In this document: positions 32,044-39,811 of the stretch, piece by piece
Position numbering within the stretch: the first letter of the stretch is position 1
Layout: the number at the start of each line of letters is the position of its first letter
NCBI GenBank assembly: GCA_028867135.1
Contig: JAGWGW010000007.1
Span: 1-53,278 of the forward strand
Length of the DNA stretch: 53,278 nt
Direction of reading: 5' to 3'
From: Microcaldota archaeon
GTDB lineage: Archaea > Micrarchaeota > Micrarchaeia > Micrarchaeales > CABMGC01
Made by a program: the position numbers and the translations under genes
Notes under the pieces: model-generated
Database searches by the model: none
Told to the model about the DNA's origin: nothing
Seen by the model: the letters and a program-made list of their open reading frames with translations, nothing else

Positions 32044-32892
32044 TTACTTCCTAACCAATGAATACAGCTCCCTTACTGCTTCCCTTTCCCTGTCAAGCGA
32101 CATCATCCGTCCAATTTCTTCAAGCGCCTCCATCGGCTTCCTCGAAAGCAGGTAGTTTAGGGTGCCAGCTGCATCGAACCCGTTCATGGCAAGGAACAGT
32201 CCTGCAAACTCCGATGAGAATGCGCATCTACGCTTCGCGCTCTCAGCCATGTAGTAGAGGTTATCCGCAGGCTTCCACGTATTCGGTTTCACGATTCCCT
32301 TCTTGCGCAGCTCGATATGTGCAACTAGCGATATTGCTCCCTTGATCCTTTCCAAGGGATTGAAACCGTTCTGCGTACAATCCAATGCATCGTAAAGCGC
32401 CTCTATCCTCGAGACATTCTTGAGCAGGCCGTTGACTATCTGTTCAGTTGCTCCGACCTTATGCCCTCTAGTCATGAACGCAAGTTCGAAGAGGTCCGCC
32501 CCTGCCTCTCCAACTATCACATGGTAGCTAGACTGCATCGGCTTCAGGCTCCTTGGCATCCTCCTTCCATTCCCGAAGTTATCCTCAAGATGCCATCTCT
32601 CGTGGGCTGTAGTGCTGACCACTTTTGATTCAGGTATCGCGCTGCTGATCCTGATTGTGTTGGGACCCAGCATGAAGCAGTAATAGCCCAACGTATCATC
32701 CAGTTCAAGTATCCTCCTTGGCTCGAACAGCCTTATCCTTGCAGGCCTTCCCATGTTCTTTCCTGTTATCTCAGCGATGTATCCAGCCGCTTCCCTATCA
32801 GCTCCTCTTATCATGGATACGAGCTCCGCTCTGCCAGCCTTTGCTGCAGGCGCAGCAACAGATGCCCCAAGCGATGCCTGCCTCATTCCCAT
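32044..32892 (-). CDS. putative zinc metallopeptidase-like protein (HExxH)
   Basis: The 282-residue protein has TTAHERWHLED (HExxH at H97-E98-H101). A glutamate follows 28 residues later in VIVGEAGADLFELAF (about E129), the gluzincin arrangement of zinc ligands. The rest is helical, with a repeat-like C-terminus (SSEFAGLFLAMNGFDAAGTLNYLLSRKPMEALEEIGRMM). There is no signal peptide, so it should be cytoplasmic. I do not know a named family. Convergent to the DUF2283 gene with 19 bases between. Confidence 0.6.
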   Translation of the reverse strand: MGMRQASLGASVAAPAAKAGRAELVSMIRGADREAAGYIAEITGKNMGRPARIRLFEPRRILELDDTLGYYCFMLGPNTIRISSAIPESKVVSTTAHERWHLEDNFGNGRRMPRSLKPMQSSYHVIVGEAGADLFELAFMTRGHKVGATEQIVNGLLKNVSRIEALYDALDCTQNGFNPLERIKGAISLVAHIELRKKGIVKPNTWKPADNLYYMAESAKRRCAFSSEFAGLFLAMNGFDAAGTLNYLLSRKPMEALEEIGRMMSLDREREAVRELYSLVRK

Positions 32893-33022
32893 GCAATCGA
32901 TCGGCTAATGGTGAGAAATCCACCTATATTAATCCTTGCAGCCTCAGGACCGCTTCCAAGCCTGCCTTTCTTAAGCAGATTAGTATTTAAGAACTTTCTA
33001 ATCAATTAGCTATAGATTCGCG

Positions 33023-33499
33023 ATGGACGTCAGGAAGGCAGCAATGCTTATTGCAGCTATCCTTATCTGCCAGATAATAGGGAACATAGGCACGCTGTTC
33101 ACCTATCCTGCGCTTGCAGGCTGGTACTCGGCGCTCCATAAGCCATCCTTCAACCCTCCTGACTGGGTCTTTGGACCTGTCTGGCTTATCCTGTACACGC
33201 TTATGGGCATATCATTGTACCTTGCATGGTCAAGCCCCAAGCGCATCAAGTCCTCAGATAGGTATCTGATCCCGTTCTGGATCCAGCTGCTTCTCAACCC
33301 CCTCTGGTCATTCCTCTTCTTCGGCCTGAGGTCGCCGCTTTACGGACTGATAGGAATAGCAGCACTCTGGATAACCATCATGATCACGATAATAAGGTTC
33401 TCAAGGATATCGAGGAATGCCGCATTGCTTCTGGTTCCATACATATTTTGGGTAAGCTTCGCAATTGTCCTGAACTTCTATGTATGGAAGCTGAACTAG
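33023..33499 (+). CDS. tspO: TspO/MBR family membrane protein
   Basis: The 158-residue protein has the five-helix TspO fold with its conserved tryptophans and prolines: GWYSALHKPSFNPPDWVFGPVWLILYTLMGISLYLAW, then FWIQLLLNPLWSFLFFGLRSPLYGL, and a last helix. TspO binds porphyrins and related tetrapyrroles, and bacterial members take part in stress response and porphyrin breakdown. TATA-like GCTATAGATTC is only about 14 bases upstream; CTTTCTAATCAATT (32994) may be the real element. Archaeal TspO proteins are known. Confidence 0.85.
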   Translation: MDVRKAAMLIAAILICQIIGNIGTLFTYPALAGWYSALHKPSFNPPDWVFGPVWLILYTLMGISLYLAWSSPKRIKSSDRYLIPFWIQLLLNPLWSFLFFGLRSPLYGLIGIAALWITIMITIIRFSRISRNAALLLVPYIFWVSFAIVLNFYVWKLN

Positions 33500-33585
33500 T
33501 GCGATCAGCTTTAAATACCAGAACAGATTCCAAATAAACCAAATTCCTAATATTGCAGCGTAAAGCATCACACCATAGTATCAAT

Positions 33586-33716
33586 ATGGGGATCCTGAAG
33601 AATCCGTTCACCGCAGCCTCAAGAAGGACGGAGCAGCAGTTTGACGAGCAGAGCAAAGGCTGAGGAACGTTTCAACAGAGGCTCCGCCGCTGCCTGTGGT
33701 AGCGAACCTCAAGTAA
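33586..33716 (+). pseudogene. possible remnant of a small gene (frameshift and stop)
   Basis: In the 314-base gap between tspO and the AT-rich island, a frame begins ATGGGGATC (MGILKNPFTAASRRTEQQFDEQSKG) and stops at 33663. One base back, a second frame continues with LRNVSTEAPPLPVVANLK to a stop at 33716, after which coding-like codons (YRDASPQILHKSLVDEV) go on for about 36 triplets. It reads like a small decayed gene, but no family is known. The rest of the gap holds nothing else I can support. Confidence 0.28.
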
Positions 33717-33813
33717 TACAGGGATGCGTCTCCCCAGATACTCCACAAATCATTGGTAGACGAGGTAATCAAACAACATCATGGATCTGGCTTGCAAGAA
33801 GTAGCTTGGGATA

Positions 33814-34383
33814 TTAAAGATGTGCAAACTGTATAACAAATTGGATTATATAAATTATAATCGTTACTGCTAAATATGTTCTATGTAGTGTGTTCTTTAT
33901 GTTAGCTGACTCTGTTGGTTGTGTCGTTAAAGCCCATACTGAAGGATAGATAAATAGCAAAATAAAGAAAATAGCGAAACCACCATAAATATAATTCGAT
34001 GAAGCAGTTACAAATGTCAACAATATGGAGATTATTAGAGCTACTACTTGCCAGAGCAGTGTCGCTTTCAATGCATCTGTTCTTTTAAAGCAGGCAGTAT
34101 AAATATGTACGAAGATGTAAGCAAAAAGAAAGAATAATACTACACCTCCAATTAGACCCCACGCGGCTACTACTATACCAAACGGAATCAGGCCATTAGA
34201 TGGAGAATTCATTGAGTAAGCAGAGAGTATCCCTATTGCAAAACTCATTAGAAAGATCAAACCTACGAAAACTCCATATAACTCTGATATCTTATATCCC
34301 TCCAAATCCTTCTTGAATTGGATATTAACTGGACCTAACAAATCCTTCAACATAGGTATTAATCCTTCATTGCCTTTTGCCAT
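33814..34383 (-). CDS. AT-rich membrane protein
   Basis: The 189-residue protein starts with a cytoplasmic stretch of about 45 residues (EGLIPMLKDLLGPVNIQFKKDLEGY) and then has four or five helices (YGVFVGLIFLMSFAIGILSAY, GIVVAAWGLIGGVVLFFLFAYIFVHIY, LLWQVVALIISILLTFVTA, YGGFAIFFILLFIYPSVWAL and a last one near the C-terminus). Its base use is much more AT-rich than genes to the left, so it belongs to the incoming island. No family is recognised; it stands head to head with the OLD gene and could be a membrane effector. Confidence 0.6.
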   Translation of the reverse strand: MAKGNEGLIPMLKDLLGPVNIQFKKDLEGYKISELYGVFVGLIFLMSFAIGILSAYSMNSPSNGLIPFGIVVAAWGLIGGVVLFFLFAYIFVHIYTACFKRTDALKATLLWQVVALIISILLTFVTASSNYIYGGFAIFFILLFIYPSVWALTTQPTESANIKNTLHRTYLAVTIIIYIIQFVIQFAHL

Positions 34384-34484
34384 AAACTCCCTTGAAATAT
34401 GCTAAGCTTAAGTGCATAAAAGGGTTTCTATAGTCTCTTCACAAGAATATTAAGTTTTAGGTTTCTATACCTAATGGTAATCTG

Positions 34485-36557
34485 TTGAAAATTACATACT
34501 TCAAAGCTAAAAATTTCCTGTCTTTTGGCAAGGATGGAATAGAGATAAATCAATTTAATGACTTCAATACAATAGTAGGACCTAATAACTCTGGAAAAAC
34601 AAACCTCTTGAGAGCTTTTCAATTTGTTGAACAAGCAATGTTCTATAAAAATGACAATATAGATTCATATCATCATGAATTCGATCTATCAACCCCATTT
34701 GAAATAGAATTAGGTATAAAACTAGACAAAGATGAAATCTCCGCAATAACTAATTTCCTCATTTGTTCTACATGTGGTGCTGCCGCGAGTTCGCCAGGTA
34801 TCGAACTTAACATGCTTAACGAATTGAAGAGTGTAATTGCAAATAATGCTAAAAAGTTGTTTAATTCTCTTTTCAATGGCGAAATTAGAATCAAAATTAA
34901 CGCTGGAAATATCGGATATCCGATCGAACTTAAATTCTGCCTTAACAAAAACAATAAAAACATTATAATTGAAAGTTATGGAAATCTTTATATAGATGGA
35001 TCAAGACGACCTAATAAAGGAAGCAACATTTTACAGGAAATTATAAACAAAATAAACGCAGTTTCTAATGTTTTAACTATAAGCGAAGATAGATCAAACG
35101 AATATATCGTACAACGAAAACAAGAAATCTCCCAATTAGTTTCAAACTTAAATGTAAATTGGTTCGTTAGCGATATAGGCGACCAAGATAGTAATAGACT
35201 CAGCATAGATGTTCCTGGTTTTCGTACCACAAGTAATATACTAAAAGGAGTTGAAAGTGCAGTTCGTGAATTTAACAGTTTTCTATTAAACAGAAGTATA
35301 AATGAAGAAGATTGGAATTTAAGTAAATTACTAGGTATGATATATACCACCTCGCTTATTCATGTATCCGATGTTCGATTGTCACCTACCAAAATAACTA
35401 ACGATAATGATGTACCTTATAACACAAACTCATTCAATGGTTCTGAATTAGCTCTATTTCTATTTAGATTGAAAAATAGTACAAGCCTTTCAGATAGAAT
35501 GAGATATAAAGAAATACAAAATAAATTTGAAGATTTCACAGATTCTCAATTTGATGTGGTACAAAAGCTAGTAAGAGAACCTGTTAACACAAATGAACTT
35601 GAGTTTATACCTTCCAAAGAACTTTTGAATACACCTACTATCCAAAGTCCAGATATTAACTTATTGGGCGTATCTAGAAGAAATAGTATTAAAACATATT
35701 ATGAAATAGGGATACACATTAATTCCAGAACAACTTCTTCTTATTCTATACCTTTAGAACTTTCTTATGCTGGTTCACTAAGCATTTTACTTTTACTTAC
35801 TGCAGTAATAAATATGGCAGATAAAGTTATTTTGCTCGATGAACCGGCTCAAAACTTACATCCAAGTAAACAAAGGGAATTAGCACATTTCCTAAATGAA
35901 CCCCATGGGAATCAAATATTTCTTATAACACATTCTCCTTATTTTGTCAACCCTAAACTCCCCGATAAAATATTAAGATTTGAATTAACAAAAAATGGTA
36001 CAACTATACACAAACTTAAGAATACTAAAAGACAAGTTAAAAATGATATAATAAAAGAAATGATTCGTTCTCCTAAAATTATTTCAATCCTGTTTATGCG
36101 AAAAGTTATCTTCGTGGAGGGAGCCGATGAAGAAGCGGCATTGCCAATATGGATTGAAGATTGCGATAATACTTTACAGTTAGATCGCAAAAATATTCAG
36201 ATATTCGATGCCGGTGGAGATACACGGTTGATAACTCATAAACACATTGCAGAAGATTGGAACATTCCTTACAGACTTATTTGCGATAGGAAGACTGTGA
36301 AGAAATCTAAAGATCGGAAAAATTTCGCCAAATTTATAAAGAACGAAGAAAAATTAGGTAGGGCATACATATATCCATATGATGATTTTACAGAAATGTA
36401 TCCAAAGCAAATATTAAAGAAATATGAAAAACAATTTTCAAATAGCGGTTGGAAGAAGAATCCTACAATTGCAAGATTAATAGCTGAAGAAAGCGACCCA
36501 CCGCTTGAAATTGTTGAAAAAATTTACCCCTTTATTAAAAAGTTTGTTAATGAGTGA
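34485..36557 (+). CDS. OLD-family ATP-dependent nuclease (AAA-ATPase plus TOPRIM)
   Basis: The 690-residue protein begins with an SMC/ABC-like ATPase: Walker A VGPNNSGKTNLL (residues 32-41), a long insertion with a coiled, helical part, the signature LSYAGSLSILLLL near 425, and Walker B VILLDEPAQNLHP (D452-E453). A TOPRIM nuclease domain follows: VIFVEGADEEAALPIW (about E545) with later acidic residues (FDAGGD, ICDRKT). OLD proteins, including GajA of the Gabija system, cut DNA and protect against phage. No UvrD-like GajB follows here. It starts with TTG (34485), as no ATG fits; base use is about 30% GC. It is the only gene here clearly tied to nuclease defence in the left island. Confidence 0.88.
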   Translation: MKITYFKAKNFLSFGKDGIEINQFNDFNTIVGPNNSGKTNLLRAFQFVEQAMFYKNDNIDSYHHEFDLSTPFEIELGIKLDKDEISAITNFLICSTCGAAASSPGIELNMLNELKSVIANNAKKLFNSLFNGEIRIKINAGNIGYPIELKFCLNKNNKNIIIESYGNLYIDGSRRPNKGSNILQEIINKINAVSNVLTISEDRSNEYIVQRKQEISQLVSNLNVNWFVSDIGDQDSNRLSIDVPGFRTTSNILKGVESAVREFNSFLLNRSINEEDWNLSKLLGMIYTTSLIHVSDVRLSPTKITNDNDVPYNTNSFNGSELALFLFRLKNSTSLSDRMRYKEIQNKFEDFTDSQFDVVQKLVREPVNTNELEFIPSKELLNTPTIQSPDINLLGVSRRNSIKTYYEIGIHINSRTTSSYSIPLELSYAGSLSILLLLTAVINMADKVILLDEPAQNLHPSKQRELAHFLNEPHGNQIFLITHSPYFVNPKLPDKILRFELTKNGTTIHKLKNTKRQVKNDIIKEMIRSPKIISILFMRKVIFVEGADEEAALPIWIEDCDNTLQLDRKNIQIFDAGGDTRLITHKHIAEDWNIPYRLICDRKTVKKSKDRKNFAKFIKNEEKLGRAYIYPYDDFTEMYPKQILKKYEKQFSNSGWKKNPTIARLIAEESDPPLEIVEKIYPFIKKFVNE

Positions 36558-36757
36558 ATATTGAAAATCCACAAATTATCTTAAATGCATTCAAAATTTG
36601 ATAGTTTATCACAAAATCTTAGTAAATTTCAAAAGGAGCTATTACTTTAGTATCTCAAAATACAGTTCTATAGGATAAGGAACAAATTGAAGGGTATCAA
36701 ATCTCAACCGAAGTACTCTTAGAAAAGTCTTAAATAACTCATAATACTATATTAGTT

Positions 36758-36919
36758 ATGCCAAAAAAGAAAATATCAAATGAAAATACAAAGCTTAACC
36801 TAAGATTGAATCTTATCTCAGAACAGCTTCGTAACATAGGTATACAATTGGATATCATAGACATAGATTTGATGAAGAGTTCAGTTGATTTTAGATTTGC
36901 AGCAATCAAAAGATATTAA
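36758..36919 (+). CDS. small ORF overlapping the next membrane protein
   Basis: A 53-residue frame begins MPKKKISNENTKLNLRLNLI and ends IKRY. TATA (CTTAAATAAC, 36729-36738) lies about 25 bases before its ATG, so a leaderless start at 36758 is supported. Its end overlaps the membrane frame at 36885-37169 by 35 bases in the +1 frame. A +1 shift near TTTAGA would join both into one protein with a basic N-terminus and two helices. It may be one frameshifted gene or two coupled ones. About 200 bases before it are AT-rich with nothing else visible. Confidence 0.5.
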   Translation: MPKKKISNENTKLNLRLNLISEQLRNIGIQLDIIDIDLMKSSVDFRFAAIKRY

Positions 36920-37169
36920 TGACGCTACGACTATTTTTATCCTGGCTTTTACTTTGCTTTATCTTGCTGGTGTAAGTATAGGTATATACGTTCACATTTC
37001 AAACGTAATTCTGATAGCCTCTTTAATAGTTGCAGTTCTTTTAGTTATCGGAGCTTATATCGGATTGGCAAATACCTTCAAATCTGCACGCACAGAACTT
37101 CAATCAATACAGAATGAAGGACGAACTCAGATTAAGGAAAAGAGAGATGAAAAACAAGGAGGAATGTAA
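36885..37169 (+). CDS. small two-helix membrane protein in the OLD island
   Basis: The 94-residue frame has two adjacent helices (TIFILAFTLLYLAGVSIGIY and VILIASLIVAVLLVIGAYIGL) and a charged C-terminal tail (RTQIKEKRDEKQGGM) likely inside the cell. The start is uncertain: TTG at 36885 or a read-through from the upstream frame. Small two-helix proteins beside nucleases are often effectors or membrane anchors of defence systems, but that is inference only. Confidence 0.5.
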   Translation: MILDLQQSKDINDATTIFILAFTLLYLAGVSIGIYVHISNVILIASLIVAVLLVIGAYIGLANTFKSARTELQSIQNEGRTQIKEKRDEKQGGM

Positions 37170-37198
37170 GAGATAGATAATCAAGTTTACTAATTAAA

Positions 37199-38737
37199 TT
37201 ATTGAGAAACTGACTGGTTATACGTCATGGTTAGATTGATTATTAGATTACTATTGGCTGGAACATCTCCCCTAATAACCCATGAATATTGGGTGTAGGT
37301 AAGAACCTGAATGCCATCAACATAATTAAGTGACGAAGATTTCCCATAACTTACATTAACTAGGTTATATCTACAGTCAGTGCTTATATCATAAGATTGA
37401 CATATCCCCGAACTACTTCCACTATCATTTATGTAAGATAAAGATACATTTTGCAGGATGCTACGATAAGGTGAAAAGATAAAATTAAAGTTTATCTTAG
37501 AATAATTATAATTTTTAATTAAAATACTATAAGTACAGTTTTGATTGATACAAGATTGATTTGACGATGGGATTACGGTTACAGTTCTATTAATCGTGTT
37601 TGTAGAAATAAAACTCATTGTAAAGTTAATACCAACATTCGTAGTGTTGCTTCTGTTCTTACTTAATAAAACATATCCTCTATGCTCGTTATCTGTTATG
37701 CTATTATTACATGAAAGATATATTGACCCACAAGAAATGATTGTATAATTGGGTAATAAACCATGACTTAAATTCTGATAGTTTATAGCACCCAATTTAG
37801 GCAATATTACAAAACTAACTCCATTGTTCTTGAAAGTTAAATTTCCCGTTACGTCTAAATAAGAGGTTGAAGATATTCCCAAAAATCCATACGTTCCATT
37901 GGTGTTTCTATTCGAAGTAGATATCTGAGCTTGCACATCACTATGCATAAGATGTGAAGCAACATTTGTAATGGATGGTTGATTGTAAATAGTATAGATG
38001 TATGGTAAATATGTCACAAATGGCACTAAGAAAAGAAACAGTATTGCGATTTCTAATATAAGATATAAGTGTATTTTTTCTGATCTAATATTTCTTATAA
38101 ATTTCACAACCTTTATAGTTTTGATAACGTAGAATAAATAAGAAAACATAACTAAGAAAAATAGTACCCCTAAAATTAAGTAACCAGCTAGATTAAAATT
38201 AAGTAAATATATGCCAACTTTTCTATTTAGCAAGAGTACTAAGAGATAAGCTGAAATGATAGTTATGGAAGGTATAAAGACAGAACTAGTGTATATAACA
38301 AAATCACTAAACGTCTGTTTGGAAAACTTACCAACAACAAGCCTAATAATAATAAGTAAGATTATTGGAAATATAACTAACATTATTATATCGGGGAAGA
38401 ATCCCGGAAGTGTTCCATTTGGGGTAGTCCCAGTTAAGTAACTTATGAAATTATCTAGTGAATAGGTCATGTGGTTAAGAAAATAGAATACCCCACCGCT
38501 AGTCTGATATGAAATTGCTCCTTCTGGATAAACGTTAAGTCCGAATGCTAATATCATATAAATTAACACAACTGAAGGTACGTAAACCAGAAGGCCCATG
38601 CTAAACGAACCTCCAAATTCAGCTAATGTTTTAATCTCTAGTTTCTCTTTATCCTTAAGTTTCGGTGCATAATAACCTATGAGAAATAATGGAAAGGTTA
38701 GGAATACTATTAGATAAATTAAATCAAGACTGGACAT
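37199..38737 (-). CDS. large membrane protein with an extracellular beta-rich domain
   Basis: The 512-residue protein has about seven membrane helices in residues 1-250 (for example LIYLIVFLTFPLFLIGYY, VPSVVLIYMILAFGLNVY, IIMLVIFPIILLIIIRLVV, IPSITIISAYLLVLLLN, LILGVLFFLVMFSYLFY, LILEIAILFLFLVPFVTYL). An outer domain of about 250 residues follows, rich in Asn, Ser, Thr and Tyr with many N-glycosylation sequons and paired cysteines (IISCGSIYLSC, SCINQNCTY, GICQSYDISTDCRY). It is AT-rich like the rest of the island. Function is unknown; a surface receptor or channel are options. Confidence 0.6.
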   Translation of the reverse strand: MSSLDLIYLIVFLTFPLFLIGYYAPKLKDKEKLEIKTLAEFGGSFSMGLLVYVPSVVLIYMILAFGLNVYPEGAISYQTSGGVFYFLNHMTYSLDNFISYLTGTTPNGTLPGFFPDIIMLVIFPIILLIIIRLVVGKFSKQTFSDFVIYTSSVFIPSITIISAYLLVLLLNRKVGIYLLNFNLAGYLILGVLFFLVMFSYLFYVIKTIKVVKFIRNIRSEKIHLYLILEIAILFLFLVPFVTYLPYIYTIYNQPSITNVASHLMHSDVQAQISTSNRNTNGTYGFLGISSTSYLDVTGNLTFKNNGVSFVILPKLGAINYQNLSHGLLPNYTIISCGSIYLSCNNSITDNEHRGYVLLSKNRSNTTNVGINFTMSFISTNTINRTVTVIPSSNQSCINQNCTYSILIKNYNYSKINFNFIFSPYRSILQNVSLSYINDSGSSSGICQSYDISTDCRYNLVNVSYGKSSSLNYVDGIQVLTYTQYSWVIRGDVPANSNLIINLTMTYNQSVSQ

Positions 38738-38806
38738 CTAACCAGATATTTATACCGCTAAGATAATAAATACTTAGAATAGTAACATTTCTAATATTGG
38801 TAAGAC

Positions 38807-39640
38807 TTAAGAGAACGAATACCAGTCATCCAGATCCTTCTTTTTAATCGACTCTACTAAATTTTTTCTTACAAATTCATTGAGTATCATTGAAGTTATT
38901 CTGTCATCGTATTTATATCTACCAAGGAATACATAAGGATACCTAAAGAGCAGATTGCTTCTCTTATATCCACTTGTTTTATTAAGTACCTCTCGAAATT
39001 CATCTCTAGAGAAAGACTTTTTACCTAGAATATCTCTTGATGTATCCCATATATCTCTAAGATTTTCCTTTTCCATTATTCTATTAATCTGATGTTCGTA
39101 TTCTCTTTCAGCTATCCATGTTAAGAACCACAAGTATGCTGCTATCATGATAGACAAAACCCAGATTCCAGTTACAATGGGCATTGAAATAACCAGTTCT
39201 AATCTTGGCCCGTAAATCGGAAGATTTGTCAGGCTGTTTGGGATTGCATAAATAAATGTTAATATACCAGCAATGGCTGTAGAAGATATTCGAGGTATTT
39301 CATATATCTTTCTAATCTGTTTGGTACCATATCCTATAGTGTCTTCCTTCTCTTTTTCAAGATTCCTTTGTTTTAATGTTGTTGCCAAATATTCAAGTGT
39401 TTTTAGAGATGATGCAGAGCTTTTTTTGTATATCGCAGGTAATCTTGAAATCTTTTTATTTACGTACCTATTCGCTACTCTTTTTGCCTCAGTGATCTGC
39501 TTGAACTTAGCTGCAGCATCCTTCTCCTTATTCTTATCTGGGTGATATTTAAGTGCAAGTTCTCGGAAAGCTTTGTTTATCTCTTCTTGAGTAGAATTTG
39601 ATTCAATCCCAAGTATACGGAATGCCTCCTTCTTATTCAT
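38807..39640 (-). CDS. membrane-anchored J-domain protein
   Basis: The 277-residue protein begins with a J domain: AFRILGIESNSTQEEINKAFRELALKYHPDKNKEKDAAAKFKQITEAKRV (HPD at about residues 33-35). This recruits and stimulates Hsp70/DnaK. Two hydrophobic segments follow (about 122-137 SSTAIAGILTFIYAIP, and 155-175 ISMPIVTGIWVLSIMIAAYLWFL). The C-terminal part is charged and cytoplasmic. Class III J proteins of this kind bring Hsp70 to the membrane. It is AT-rich like the OLD island and lies next to the 23S gene. Confidence 0.8.
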   Translation of the reverse strand: MNKKEAFRILGIESNSTQEEINKAFRELALKYHPDKNKEKDAAAKFKQITEAKRVANRYVNKKISRLPAIYKKSSASSLKTLEYLATTLKQRNLEKEKEDTIGYGTKQIRKIYEIPRISSTAIAGILTFIYAIPNSLTNLPIYGPRLELVISMPIVTGIWVLSIMIAAYLWFLTWIAEREYEHQINRIMEKENLRDIWDTSRDILGKKSFSRDEFREVLNKTSGYKRSNLLFRYPYVFLGRYKYDDRITSMILNEFVRKNLVESIKKKDLDDWYSFS

Positions 39641-39783
39641 AGACTAGTCTCTTTTTAGTTAATATATTAATTTATTCCCAATTTATTATAAAAGAGTAAC
39701 ATTTCCTTGCTATAGCTATATCCCAACAATTCTATGCTCCGATCGAAATTTGAATCTACTAGTTCTAAAATAAGAACAAAAAC

Positions 39784-39807
39784 GGAGAAAGTGAGCTTGT
39801 CTTGATT
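39784..39807 (-). other. 3' arm of the 23S processing stem
   Basis: The plus-strand string GGAGAAAGTGAGCTTGTCTT begins this arm; its minus-strand form pairs with the arm at 42711-42733. Paired blocks are GGAGAA/TTCTCC, GTGAGCTTGTC/GACAAGCTCAC and GATT/AATC, interrupted by short AA/AA mismatches and a bulged T. Archaeal pre-23S is cut in such a stem by the splicing endonuclease. Confidence 0.75.
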
Positions 39808-39811
39808 GCTT

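Noticed and set aside
34485-36557. Gabija system
   Set aside because: The OLD nuclease resembles GajA in layout but no UvrD-like helicase follows.
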